This document shows, one piece after another, positions 35,291 through 46,937 of a DNA stretch of 64,000 nt. This stretch comes from Dicyema japonicum (taxonomy: Eukaryota > Dicyemida > Rhombozoa > Dicyemidae): positions 576,310 to 640,309 of the forward strand of contig RDEW01000015.1 in assembly GCA_011109175.1 (NCBI GenBank), written 5' to 3'. The notes below the pieces were generated by a model. That model saw only the letters and a program-made list of their open reading frames with translations, made no database searches and was not told the DNA's origin. Within the stretch, counting starts at the first letter, position 1. Each line of letters begins with the position of its first letter. The position numbers and the translations under genes were made by a program.

Positions 35291-35319
35291 AGCTTTATTT
35301 TTACGGAAAACATAATTAA

Positions 35320-35700
35320 ATCAAAATGATGTACTTTTGGGAAAGTGCTCCTCAACAACTCCTCTGGAATCCTAATTCGTAAAAACAAAGGGTACGTCCA
35401 TGCAACTAGAATCACCGTGTTTAACGCTCAATTGTGGTTCGAAGGAGGAGCATCGGACTAAGATGAGGTCACTACTTCAACATGCAGGGATCACCTAATT
35501 CTGTTCAATTTGGTATTTGAAATTTTCCATTCCATTCCAAGTGCTGATGCGGGTGCATATTTACTGGACTCGAAAACTGACTAGGATGCTGAAGGATAAA
35601 TTAATTTTTGTCTCTTATGGGACCGAAGACCTATTCCTCTATAGAGAGTATTGAAGTGACAAAAAGATTCTCTAAATGAGGAGTTTCTGAGAATAAGAAG
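35320..35700 (+). repeat. J-type 3' repeat, inverted partner at 38560-38965
   Basis: Contains the J terminal motif GSKEEHRTKMRSLLQHAGIT (35443-35500) and sequence through ctcttatgggaccgaagacc...ttgaagtgacaaaaagattctctaaa. The same sequence is found on the opposite strand at 38560-38965. The pair flanks the left arm of the cathepsin duplication. Confidence 0.7.
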
Positions 35701-36218
35701 TTTTATTTTTCTCATCCACAACATCTCTGGTATGATATGATGAACTTATTTCACGTATTCAACTTTTTAATGACACTGGGTTCCAAGTCTCAACAAAAAA
35801 TCTCAAATGCAAAAAAGACAACTTCAAGTACTAATATTGTTAGTTTTAGCAGTAATTTTAATTTTATACATCAAATAGTGAAGAAGGTCATAGATACCTT
35901 ACATGATTAATAAGATACTACACCATAGTGCGCCTCGTTCACAGCCTGCTAGCCCCTGTGGAGGACAATTCTCGACGTCTGACATCCTATTCATCGTTGT
36001 CCCGTATGGTTTATTTCAAAATTGCCATTTTATTGTTAAATTATAAACTCAAAATATAACTTCAAATATCAATTTTAAAATGTCAGTCCCCGGTACTTGA
36101 CCTAGAGGATAGAAAGAGAGCAGATGAGATGATCATTTATCCATTCTCACGTGGCAATTTTGAAATATTAAATTTATTAACCGAATAATAATAAAGGTCA
36201 GAGACAGGAGAAATATTA
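35701..36218. other. AT-rich spacer 3' of cathepsin copy A
   Basis: No coding signal recognised; the last about 40 bases match the sequence downstream of cathepsin copy B. Confidence 0.4.
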
Positions 36219-37372
<1,154 letters not shown>

Positions 37373-37539
37373 CAATTTCGTTAGATTTTACATAAATTTA
37401 TAGTCATATGTGGTCGATTATTAATAGCCTCGTCATCAAATTATTGTTTTGGGTAAAAATTCAATTAAAACTACTTTTTAATTGAATTTTTTATGTCTGC
37501 TTCCAAATTGTTAAAATTAGTACGCAGTGCATTTTCTCC

Positions 37540-37625
37540 TACGGTTTGTGCTGAACCATGTTCAATCAGCCATCCCTCTTCTCAGCTGTCCTCATTTTTC
37601 CTACCAACAATAGCACGTAGGAATG
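37540..37625 (-). mobile_element. N-family RLE tail fragment
   Basis: Minus strand gaagagggatggctgattgaacatgg...caaaccgtaggagaaaatgc resembles the RDGWLIEH/…QTVGENAL end of N-family RLE domains (GWLIERISLQIVRGNAL at 26425-26490). Lies between the cathepsin copy and the duplicated CRYZL1 end. Confidence 0.45.
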
Positions 37626-37739
37626 AAAGCAATTTAGGTCATAGAGGATTCAACACCTATGCTTAAGAGATTCCAGTCTCTCAATCTCGTGGTTGGACGA
37701 GATTGTAACTGTGTACCCAACACTTCCTTTGTTCAGGAA

Positions 37740-38120
37740 GTCATGAGGTTTCATCCACCATGAAGTCCAGTTGGCATTTCATTCAAGAGGAATGCCACTG
37801 TCATAATCTACCGACTAATTAACATGTGGCTACTGATGCAGCGTTAACCTCTTATTTCCTTGATCAAATAAATAAAAATTTTAACTTTTGCAAACAAACA
37901 AAAATGTATTAAAAGTCAAACGTATTAAATCATATTAATTAACGAAATAATAAAATAGTCAGGCAATGTGTTCTGAGATATCCTCAGTTTAAATTCACTC
38001 ATCGAATAAAATTACTTGAATTTGGAAATTTTGTCTAAAAATCAATAATCCCTTCATCATTTTCCACAAAAACCAAAAACTAATTCCAAAAAGTCCAAAG
38101 AACTTTTGGGAGTAAACATT
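37740..38120 (-). pseudogene. Truncated CRYZL1-like fragment and shared flank (duplication arm A)
   Basis: Minus strand matches 47500-48320: an exon-6 fragment (ttggtttttgtggaaaatgatgaagggattattga, about 38100-38040), then a jump to the gene's final bases (gatgagtgaatttaaactgaggatatctcagaacac, about 38003-37968), then the shared 3' flank down to about 37740 (cctcatgac). Exons 7-9 are deleted. It shows that arm A derives from the same CRYZL1-cathepsin block as arm B, inverted and internally deleted. Confidence 0.8.
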
Positions 38121-38229
38121 ACAAGTTTTTTTTGGAATTAAAAAAATCTTTGTTTCGAAGAGGCAATTGAAGACCCAATATTTATTCTTTATAATACTCA
38201 TATTTATATCATTACACAAATTCTAGAGT

Positions 38230-38559
38230 CGAATGAAACAGCAAACATGCTATTCTTTATTTGCCTCCTCACTCACCATTTCTCAATCCAGTTGAGACTG
38301 TATTCAGTACATAGAGAAACCATGTTTCCAGAGAAGCGGCTGAAAGTTAGGAAATGCATTGAATTTGATTAAGGATCGATGCATAGAACCAGTCTCCATG
38401 AAATTAAATTAGGTTTGGATGACCTTGGCGTAAAACAAAAACATTAAAAAATTAGGCTCCAGTTGTCAGAGACAGTGGACATTGGTGCAGACGATAGCAA
38501 TTCCCAAGTGCTGTGAAAACAATCTCCGTTCGCAAGTCTCTGAATCGCGTCTCAATGGT
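38230..38559. other. Intergenic, nothing recognised
   Basis: AT-rich, no ORF or repeat identified. Confidence 0.35.
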
Positions 38560-38965
38560 ATTTCCGATTTTGTAGACCACTCTTTTAGAGAATCTTTTCG
38601 TCACTTCAACACTCTCTATAATGGTTTGTCGTCGGTCCCATAAGAGAAAAAAAAAATTTACCCTTCAGCATCCCGAGTCAGTGTTCGAGTGCAGTAAATA
38701 TGTACTCTCTAGATTCGACGAGTTGAATGTATGCTCTCATCAGGACTTAATGAAATGGAAATTTTCAAAGACCACAATAGAACAGAGTTAGGTGATGCCT
38801 ACAAACTGCAGTAGTGACCACGTGGCCCGATGCTTTTCCTTCAAACCACAGCGCGTAGAACCTGATGATTCTAGCTGCATGGCGTACCCTCCTCTTTACG
38901 AATTAGGGATTGTTGAAGGAGCATTTTTCCAGAAGTACATCACTCCGTAACGGTAACACATTTTC
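38560..38965 (-). repeat. J-type 3' repeat, inverted partner of 35320-35700
   Basis: Minus-strand copy of the 35320-35700 repeat, including gggatgctgaagggtaaatt and tcttatgggaccgac..., and the region of the J terminal motif near 38850-38790. Diverged by many substitutions and small indels. Confidence 0.7.
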
Positions 38966-39077
38966 CTGACTGGAAACAGCCTTAATATTAATTTTTGTTA
39001 ATTTTAATTAAAAATATAAAATAAATAAAACTTATCTGACCAAATGAAAGTTAATAAATTGTATTTATTTAAAATTA

Positions 39078-39855
39078 ATGGGAATATTTGCGGTAGTAAT
39101 CCTGTCTAATTTTAACTTAAGGCATTAACAGTGATTTTGAGTCTTACGACTTCCAACTTTCCTCCCCAACCTCACCAAATATCACCAGATTTTGGTAGAA
39201 TGGAACCAAATATGAATTCCGACTTGTCAAATTGTTTATTTACCAAATTATTTTAGTAATCGAGAATCTTAAGTCTGGGAATTTCGACAAAGTGGATGAC
39301 TTCTTTAAAAATTTTGATGGTCCCATTGAGAATATCCCAAAAGGTCAATACCATCATTCCATCAATTCCCGACGAATTCTCGGAAATCCCGAAAGGACAG
39401 AATCCACCATTCCCCGAATTAGGAAATCTCCGAAAGGACAGAATCCACCATTCCCCGAATTCGGAAATCTCCCGAAAGGACAGAATCCATCATTACCCGA
39501 ATTTGGAAATCTCCCGAAAGGACAGAATCCATCATTACCCGAATTTGGAAATCTCCCGAAAGGACTGAATCCATCATTCCCCGAATTTGGAAATCTCCCG
39601 AAAGATCAGAATCCACCAATCCCTGAATTCAGAAATTTTCCGAAAGGTCAGCTTCCCAGCGGTCCCTTTGTGGTCAATAAACATGCCTTCAAGAAACTGC
39701 CAAAGGCTGTTTATTCAACTCCCGCTACTGCAGAACGTGGGGACGAATCTTTGAAAAAGTCAATAGCCGATTCAACAACCTCAAAATATAAGCCAGTTTA
39801 TAGCAATAAATTCCTGCAATTTGTTAGTCCTGAAAATACAATGATAGGTTTATGA
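39078..39855 (+). CDS. Secreted proline-rich protein with 14-aa tandem repeats (2 micro-introns)
   Basis: Exons 39078-39095, 39122-39233 and 39257-39855; introns 39096-39121 (26 nt, GTAATC...TTAAG, with CTAAT) and 39234-39256 (23 nt, GTTTAT...TTTAG). Splicing gives a signal peptide MGIFAVALTVILSLTTS followed by a Pro/Gln-rich stretch, DKVDDFFKNFDGPIENIPK, about seven repeats of GQNPSLPEFGNLPK (42-bp units, roughly 39353-39650), and a Lys/Ser-rich tail ending NTMIGL. Two single-base losses (an A run near 39355, a C run near 39425) switch the frame inside the first repeats; others are perfect multiples of 42. Repeat composition suggests an extracellular matrix, adhesive or surface protein; function unknown. 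No Cys, so no disulfide core. Confidence 0.7.
39353..39650 (+). repeat. 42-bp coding tandem repeat, about 7 units
   Basis: Unit ggacagaatccatcattacc + cgaatttggaaatctcccgaaa; central copies (39478-39561) are identical, outer ones diverged. Encodes PxPEFGNLPKGQN. Confidence 0.9.
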
Positions 39856-41915
39856 AAACAGGAAAATCGTATTTTTCTCTTCCTTGTCGATTCTTGTTGT
39901 ACTAGTAATAACCTCTGTACTCTGCCATTGCTATCCAAGAGCTAGGTACGAGATTCAAGTATTCGAGTTAATTCATTTTAGTTGGTTGAAGACGACGTTG
40001 ACCTTATAAAGGAAAAGGTTGCTAATCTTTCACATTTTTATTGTTTTTAATTTATTTTTAGGAGGAATCTCGACTTTCTCCTGTGGAAGAAAGGTCGCTT
40101 AATAACTAAACTAATCGTTAACCACTAATTTCTCTATTTTGGCTAAATTCATCCGATTCACCTTTATTCTGAAAAATTAAATATTTCATTAGACAACTAG
40201 GACTATTGGCGTCAGAATTGAGAGAGTTACTTGTTGGTGTTAGAAAATGTAATTTTATTCTGCTTTTCTTTCCAAGTTCTGGTGGACGTTAGTTAAGCTA
40301 GCTAAAAGCATTCCCATGTTTCGCATAAGCATATGAATACTTGGGGTTTCGGTTGTGTCGTACTCCTTAGTACCCATTCTACTAGTTTTTCCCATCCATT
40401 TTTCCTCCTCGCACAGATCTTCTATCTTTCCCTCCTGTTGGTGTTCGAAACTATCCCTTTAACGTTGAAAGTTGCAATTGAAGGCTGAGAAGAGTAGACA
40501 AGAGTAGAGAAGAAAACTGTTTAATTTGTTAGAAAATGGTAGTCTGTGATGTTTTGATCGAGATTGGATAAAGAAAAAGCAATTAAGACAAAAATAATAA
40601 TAATAATTATAATAAATGCTATTGTAGTCTTAATTTGGGTTAATTGTCTTTAATCTGAAAATTTTATTGGAAAAAATACAAAAATAAATCATGTGTTTAT
40701 TTTGAAATAGCATTCGAAATAAAATATCGACGGAGAAAGTCAACTCTTAAATTTGTTCCTCAATAATATAAAGTGACTTCTCAAGAAAGTTCAGGTAATC
40801 AGGTAAACCAGGAAACAGCGATGTTCTAATTTGATATCCTCAGACCTCAAAAAAATGTTTCAAAGCCATCTAATTAAGTGATCTCATCCTCTAGTAACCC
40901 TTGGACTCTCCTCTGAGTGAACTACCATCGCCTTCATAGAGTGTCTTCTATAATTTATGTGGAGGAACTCTATCGGGATGTGATATCCTCAGATAAAAGG
41001 ATATTTTATTCTAAGCGTATTCAATTTTAAGTCGCAAAAGCAGTGACAGGTTTTTCAACAGACAAGTCCATCCAAACCACATTTGTGGGAACCTTTCAAG
41101 GAGGAATTGGGAAGAGCAAATGATCCTTTTCGATGCCATCTTGGGAATGGGAATCTTCCAAGACAGGTGAATCGCCCAACGTCACGGTAATTGAACGAGA
41201 GAAAATAGAGACAGAGCACGTTTGATCAAAGGTCAGTATGGGATTCAAATCAGGGACCAATTTTCCTTTTGACTATCGTTCAAGTTCGTTTAAATTCGTA
41301 GATTTGGTTTAAAAAATCAAAAAATCATTTTCTTAGTATTAGTCTCTTCTAACCCCTGTGGACATGACGTATAGGAGAATCATCAGATAACCCAAAAGTT
41401 ATCGATTCGAATTCCGACCGTGAAACTCTGATTATTTGTCTTAGAATCAGTCATAGTCAACGATTTTGGTCCCCTATTATCGAAATAAGTATTAATTGTA
41501 TGTCTCGGCTTCAAAATATACACTCTACTTGGATACATCTGGGGACAATGTGACAATATTAATCCAAATCTTTGGATAATAATATAATATCAATTTCTTT
41601 TCTATCGTAGGTTTGCTTTAGTGTACAATTTTCCCTCCATAAATTAGTAATCGTAGAGGATTTCAAATTATAATCTTTTCAACTCGAAACAAAGGAACAT
41701 AGTTTACTTATCCTTAGGGAGTACAAGGGTCTATACACATTCTTGAATTGAGTTTATTATTAAGAACATTCGAGAATTGATAATTACTTTCTTATCCCTC
41801 GGACTGACTGTCCAAAGTACCTCTAGTTTGCAAGAGGGAATGCGTTCAATCACGAGAACTACTTACTAGTTTATACCACTTTGGTAGCCTAATTCTTATC
41901 AGTCGCATAATAATC
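39856..41915. other. 2-kb intergenic region, one possible exon
   Basis: Mostly AT-rich sequence without a recognised gene. A minus-strand frame at 40255-40434 is described separately. A tRNA-like short segment near 41340-41410 was rejected. Confidence 0.4.
40255..40510 (-). CDS. Putative terminal exon(s), unknown protein
   Basis: Minus-strand frame GKIEDLCEEEKWMGKTSRMG ... HMLMRNMGMLLASLTNVHQN ending NLERKAE-stop at 40255. A consensus 29-nt intron (40463-40435, GTTAAA...ACAG) would join it in frame to PSIATFN upstream. Helical, coding-like composition, but no start codon or family found. It could be the 3' end of an unrecognised gene. Confidence 0.3.
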
Positions 41916-41919
41916 TAGA

Positions 41920-42080
41920 TTTCAGGAGAAGTTTTGGATGATCTGAGGGCGATTGCGAGAAACAGGGAGGATGGAAACGACATACAGCGCGTATCCAGAG
42001 ATGCATGGCAAAAGTGGAATCTCAAATAAATTAACTATTCTGGTTCCGCGGACATTGCTATTAATAATAATCTAGCTTCA
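41920..42080 (+). mobile_element. R-family LINE 3' end
   Basis: GEVLDDLRAIARNREDGN and SRDAWQKWNLK-stop (41926-42028), the end of the R-family ORF2 (compare GTTLDEDLRRI). Followed by attctggttccgcggacattgctattaataataa. The same sequence on the opposite strand at 45650-45800 ends another R copy. Confidence 0.72.
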
Positions 42081-42155
42081 ATAGAAAATAGACTAAACCA
42101 AAAAATTTCTTATATTTACACCAACAAAAATCAACACATTCAGCAAAAATATAAG

Positions 42156-42524
42156 TTAGGGCCAAAAAGGACGTGTTTTAGTCCAGGCGCAACCTAAATT
42201 AGTTCTGTGGTGGTAATTTGCATAAATATCGTCCGGATAATGACGTTTACGTTTAAATTCAGAACTTACCATTTTGTCCAATGTTTTGCACATCTTTTTA
42301 GTACAAAATATGTGTTGTCTTAGTCTCAAACGCTCCTTATATGGTTTCAAGTAGTTCTTAGCGGTTCCAAAAGTCCGAATCCACAGTCCACTGTCCAGTC
42401 GATAAAATTTGTCGACGACATCCTTGCAGGATATGGTCTTTCCGTCCTCAATTCCGTATCTTATCACTGTTTGATTTTTAAGCGTTGGAGCTGGAGGAAT
42501 CACCGAAAGTCTCTGACCATACAT
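42156..42524 (-). CDS. MRPL35: Mitochondrial ribosomal protein bL35m
   Basis: Complete single-exon frame, 122 residues, ATG at 42524. The C-terminal two-thirds match metazoan MRPL35: KTISCKDVVDKFYRLDSGLW, then IRTFGTAKNYLKPYKERLRL, RQHIFCTKKMCKTLDKMV, and the hallmark YPDDIYANYHHRTNL near the end. bL35m is a component of the large subunit of the mitochondrial ribosome. Highly basic, as expected. The N-terminus is short compared with vertebrate homologues, and a clear transit peptide is not evident. No disruption; one of the clean host genes in the window. Confidence 0.85.
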   Translation of the reverse strand: MYGQRLSVIPPAPTLKNQTVIRYGIEDGKTISCKDVVDKFYRLDSGLWIRTFGTAKNYLKPYKERLRLRQHIFCTKKMCKTLDKMVSSEFKRKRHYPDDIYANYHHRTNLGCAWTKTRPFWP

Positions 42525-42769
42525 TTTAAAGTAGTAACTATTTAGCTTTACTTTAAGTAATACTCTTTTTCACTGACTCTTGTGGAAGCATTCCTGAATA
42601 TTAAAGCTGCCCGGTGAAGCATACCAGTAAACAACATTCCTAATTATTTAAATTTAAATAAATTTTACAGTTAATTTCTCATTAATTAGTAATTATTTTA
42701 AAATTAAATAAAATTTATTTTTTCGACACACAGAAATGACCGTACATTGTTAGAAAGTCATCGTATTGG
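42525..42769. other. Short intergenic, AT-rich
   Basis: Upstream of MRPL35 on the minus strand; likely holds its promoter. No other feature. Confidence 0.35.
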
Positions 42770-43070
42770 CTGCCTGTGTCACGTGGTTCCATACTTTTTG
42801 ATCATAAATTGGGATGTATGCCCGCGTGGCACCATGTAGGTGGTATGTGGCTAGTTGGTCAAAAATTATTTTCCTCCCCTCCGATGGCGTCATTGGATCA
42901 CCTTACTGAGAGACGCCCAATGCCTGGCCGGCATCAAGAGGATCCACTATTCTTTCCACGGGACAATGTCGTTAACTGGAGAAGTTCTGGGACGCTGGAA
43001 CGAGTCAGGATCAAGGAGTTAGTTAGTTTGGTTACCCTTGGTCTTTGGAATTATTTTAATTTAATGAATC
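42770..43070 (+). mobile_element. J-family LINE 3' end remnant
   Basis: Shares 42815-42990 with 1490-1690; ends with gaacgagtcaggatcaaggagttagttag (compare gggatcacttagttag at 1192), then an AT-rich tail. Coding frames here are fortuitous. Confidence 0.5.
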
Positions 43071-43178
43071 TATTTTTAGAAAGTTATACAAAAAAATTAT
43101 ATTTAACTTTAACAAAAATTTAAATTTTATTATTAAATAATAATAAAATTCGAATTTTTATAATCTGACAAAATTAGG

Positions 43179-43651
43179 ATGCCAGATAATTTAGTGGACG
43201 ACATTGATTATACTTTGCATTCTGTTTACAGCAATGACAATTTGGAGATAGATTATGATCAATTCCTATTCTCACTCCACGAAGTAAGCGACTACGAAGA
43301 CGAGAATCTTATCGTTTTGGCAGTGGACTCAGATTTTGACTCCGAAATAAACAATTTTTCTGAAACGGAATATATTGGAGCCTTTTTCTTCAACTCAAAC
43401 GATCCTAGAGCAAAATCAGATAATAATCTCATAGAAAGGAGTTACATTGAACTTATTGAGGAGGAATCTGATAAGAATATTAGTGACACGTGCTCTATTT
43501 GCCTTAATGAATATGAAAATCACTCAAGGGTCGTCAAATTGGGTTGCAATCACGTCTTTCATTATTTTTGCATGAATAAGTGGCTGATGGTTTTTTAATA
43601 TTTTATTTTTAGGTCAAAAAATGCTGTCCTTATTGCAGGAGTCATTTTTAG
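43179..43651 (+). CDS. RING-H2 finger protein, probable E3 ubiquitin ligase (23-nt intron)
   Basis: Exon 1 43179-43589, intron 43590-43612 (23 nt, GTTTTTTAATATTTTATTTTTAG), exon 2 43613-43651; 149 residues. Splicing completes a C-terminal RING-H2: CSICLNEY (C1, C2), LGCNHVFHYFC (C3, H4, H5, C6) and CCPYCR (C7, C8). The N-terminal ~100 residues are strongly acidic (Asp/Glu/Ser/Asn-rich) with no membrane span. RING-H2 proteins transfer ubiquitin from E2 to substrates. Without splicing the last zinc-binding pair is lost, so the intron is needed for a functional finger. No frame damage; probably active. Confidence 0.87.
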
Positions 43652-44515
43652 ATTATCTTATATTTTTTCTTATAAAATAATTTTTGTTGAAATTTATTTG
43701 GTGGTTTTAGTTTTGATGATAAAGTAAATTCACAGATTTCTCTCCATCACTCTCCTCTTAGGATTCCATGAGGAACCAAGGCCTCGGTTAGCTCGTTTTC
43801 TGGAAATTAATTGGGCGATGCGGGTGCTAAGGCAGGGGAATGGTGATTGATCTTAAAGAGGGTCACCTCATCGAGTTTTAAGGAGGCTTTACCGTTCAAC
43901 AGTTGAGACGCTATAAGATCACGCAGGGAGAGTTCTGGGATTACGGGAAGCCATCGCTTAATTAGTAGTTTCAACATATTTCTTGGTGGTCTAGAGGATT
44001 TCTAATAATAACTTCTGAATCGGGTAAGTAAGACATTCGTCCATGCACACGAGAAGTAGGTATGAGATCACATCAAATTAAGAGGTCACTAAAATGTCTG
44101 TAGTAATGAAAATAACGTCTAACCGCCTTTGTAGAGTTGGCGACTCCGTTTGGTGAAGACTTCATCCCTAAAAAAAGTTTCAAATGGGAGTTTCCGATAG
44201 TGAGGACAAGTAGCAAGCTAGCTGTCTTTTTAAGAGAATTTCTCGGGGAGTAAGATTCGACTACTATTAGCTATTTATCTAGTACCATTCTCTTCAAAGG
44301 AACGTGTTTATCATGAAGCTGTTTATTGGTAGGTTATTCTCATGGCATTTTGAATATTTTGGGGTGCGACTGAGCGCGCACTTAGGAATGAAAATTTTTG
44401 ATAAAATTTACCGCCTAAATTTAATAATCTGATTTCCCATTAATTTGGCAAAATGAGCTAAAATGACAATTATTCGTGAAATCATGATTTTTGAGTTACA
44501 TAAATTGAACTATTT
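43652..44515. other. Intergenic, no feature identified
   Basis: Mixed sequence with possible LINE debris near 43790-44000 (cctcggttagctcg...) but no motif I can assign. Confidence 0.3.
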
Positions 44516-44615
44516 GAGCGAATTTCGCTCGCCATCCTAAAAATTAAGAGCCACACAGTCAGGGCAGCCGCTATACTACAATTTGTTCTCGTTCTTGCTT
44601 TTTTTTTTTAAATTT
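44516..44615 (+). mobile_element. N-family LINE 3' tail
   Basis: gagccacacagtcagggcagccg...caatttgttctcg then a T-rich run, matching the N-family 3' tails at 24595 and 35228. The coding part upstream is not readable. Confidence 0.55.
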
Positions 44616-44639
44616 TTTTTTTTAACAATTAAACAAATA

Positions 44640-44842
44640 TCAGTTGAGGAAGCCTGCTGCGTGGATTGCGAACGAGTTCCCTCGGAGTATGGCTATTCCA
44701 ATCTTTTGTCTTAGCCATAGCCCTTCTCGTTGATCCCTTTTCTTTCTGGCAAGCAATCCTCCGAGTTCTTGCAAGAATTCAGCCGTCATTGGACCAACGG
44801 CTCCCGATGATTCGGTAGCAACAGGAGTAAATCGGTAGCGAC
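44640..44842 (-). mobile_element. N-family RLE C-terminus, antisense
   Basis: Minus-strand frame SRYRFTPVATESSGAVGPMT then AEFLQELGGLLARKKRDQRE and LWLRQKIGIAIPRE, matching the last 65 residues of the N-family ORF (RYRFVPVAIETSGAAG... at 54075-53930). Tail-to-tail with the plus-strand tail just upstream. Confidence 0.72.
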
Positions 44843-45645
44843 TAATTAAAATAAAAATTAAAAGAAAATTATTAACAAATAAATAAAGAAATTATTATTT
44901 TTGAAATTGTTGATTATATTTGAACATTCCACAAACCGCAAATTAAACAATTTCATTAACCGCAAAATTATAAATTTGCCTAAAAACTAAACAAAGGTTT
45001 GATGCCTTTCTGCCACTGTTAGACACATGAAGATCATGCAAGGAGAGTGCGAGGCTATTCCTATCATGATAGTTATTAGCACGTGTAACATTAAACACAG
45101 AGTTAATAGGTAAAAGAGGCTTAAGTAAGTCAGCTAACACATCTCACATAACGCTGTCCTTGAATGCCCAGTACTTATCAATTAATACAAAGCCCCGCCT
45201 TCAACCAATGCCGCCCGTCACGCGGCAAACAGTGACTTCGGGTCAGATAGACTAGAAATCTAGACAGTCGGTGCTTTTGTCAACCCTAATTTAATTTATT
45301 TAAGAAACCCCAAGATCACCAAAAAAAGTTTCAAAGGAAACCACGTAAGTAATGCAAGCTTCTAGTAACTCCGGACTCTTTTCGAGTAATCTGTCATCGA
45401 CCCCACCGCCTTCTTAAATGTCATTTCCAATTTCTTGAGAGAAACTCGATCGGGTGTCCTTTTCATGACTGACAGAAATTCCTCCATATGGATAACCACT
45501 TCCCCAAATGATTCATTTAACAAATGAATATTTTGACCTCAAAAAATCCAAAAAGATAGTTTCGCTATTATTATAACCCCAGGAACACAGGAAAGAGTTG
45601 TGTCTGAATTAAGTGATCCCGGTGTCAGTGCATCTCCTCTGTTCC
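44843..45645. other. Intergenic with possible RT tail
   Basis: A minus-strand frame at 44943-45140 (RNSLALSLHDLHVSNSGRKA) recalls the C-terminal tails of some LINE/RT proteins but cannot be placed. A tRNA-Ser-like hairpin near 45245-45270 was rejected. Confidence 0.3.
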
Positions 45646-45649
45646 GGCT

Positions 45650-46800
45650 TTGTCTGGAATTATTATTATTAGCAATATCCGCGGAAGCAAAAAGTTAATT
45701 AATTTGATATTACACATTTTGCCATGCATCTCAGGATACACGCTGTAAGTCGTTTCCTCCCCTGTTCCTCGAGATCTCTCCCGATTTCAGCTTCCTTCCT
45801 ATGCATATGAGTTCTTTGTCGACCTCGATGTGTTGTTTTGTTTAAGTCACTTTATTCCCAATCTGTGATGTTTGAGTGATTCTGTAGAGCTCGTCGTTGG
45901 TCATCCGTTTTGGCTAGTAGATGCCCAGGAGAAGTCATAGTTGTTTTCTATGGAGTTGAGCTTCTCCAGTTCTTTGATGGTTAGGCTCCAGGTCCCAGCG
46001 TTATAAAGTAGAATTGGTCCAACAAAGGAGTCGTACAACCAAATTCGAAGGCGAGTGCCTATGTACTTTTGCAGCACAGTGATTTGAAAGAAGCAACCGC
46101 CAGAACTTTCCTGTGAATAACGTCCTCCGAGTCCCCGAGGAGAGATCCAACTTTTTTGCATGTTCTTCACTTTTCTTCGTTTCTAGTCGTGCAACGGGAT
46201 ATGATAGTTCTTTTCGTATTGAGTTGTAATTTCCCACGCGCACTGATGCATCCTCGTCTAGAATATTTTCCAGTACGTGCATTAGCTTTTTGCGATTGAT
46301 AGTGTCGAAAGCACGGGGTAGGTCAATTCCAAGGATTGAGATTTCTTCTTTGTGCTTTTGTCACATTGCATACAGGCATCTGTGGCTCCATGCAACTTCT
46401 GCCGTCGACATTCCAGGTCTGAATCCAATTTGACTTGGGTTCAGGAACTCATTTACAGGGCCTGAAATATGATCCAGCACAACAAGGGAGAGTATTTTCC
46501 TTATCGTATTCATTAGTGTATTCGGGCGTAGACTGTTTAGATTTATTCTTTCCTTTCCAGGTTTTTGAATTGGGATCAAAGTGTCATTCCCCGCATCTAA
46601 TGGATTGTGACATTCGAACGTTCTGTTCAGGACTGTGCAGATTAACTCAGTCACCTGGCACGTATTTCAATAATTCTGCATCTCATGTTGTCCGGTCCAG
46701 AGGTTCTGCCATTCTTTAGGTTACGCAAGGCTGAAACGACTTTGTAATGCGTGATGTTTTGATTCAGGTCTTTGAGAATTCCATCGAACGGTTCCAAGTG
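45650..46800 (-). mobile_element. R-family LINE, RT fragment with internal deletion
   Basis: Minus strand: IPIQKPGKERINLNSLRP (46575-46520), RKILSLVVLDHIS, PSQIGFRPGMSTAEVAWSHR (46440-46385), DLPRAFDTINRKKLMHVLEN (46325-46265, block A). Core boxes QGD/YxDD are missing (deleted after ILDEDASVR), and it resumes with RLRIWLYDSFVGPILLYNAG (46045-45990), ending with the R 3' sequence at about 45790-45650 shared with 41930-42070. Confidence 0.78.
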
Positions 46801-46937
46801 TTTGTCTGGAATCTTTTAATTAAAAGTTTCGCTATAAAATTTAAAACAAAATCTATTCAACAGAATTAAAAACAATTTGAAATATTTAATATTTAAAAAA
46901 ATAAAAATTTTAATTTGACAATAATTAGTTCAAATTA

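Noticed and set aside
39419-39619. Repetitive minus-strand frame over the 42-bp repeat
   Set aside because: Shadow of the plus-strand repeat gene, which has a signal peptide and spliced upstream exons.
39353-39650. CRISPR-like array
   Set aside because: Units are contiguous coding repeats with no spacers, in a eukaryotic gene.
41340-41410. tRNA-like segment (agataacccaaaagttatcgattcgaattccg)
   Set aside because: No acceptor stem or D-arm fits, and the anticodon loop is wrong.
45230-45290. tRNA-Ser-like hairpin gactagaaatctagac
   Set aside because: Matches only an anticodon arm; no T-arm or acceptor pairing.
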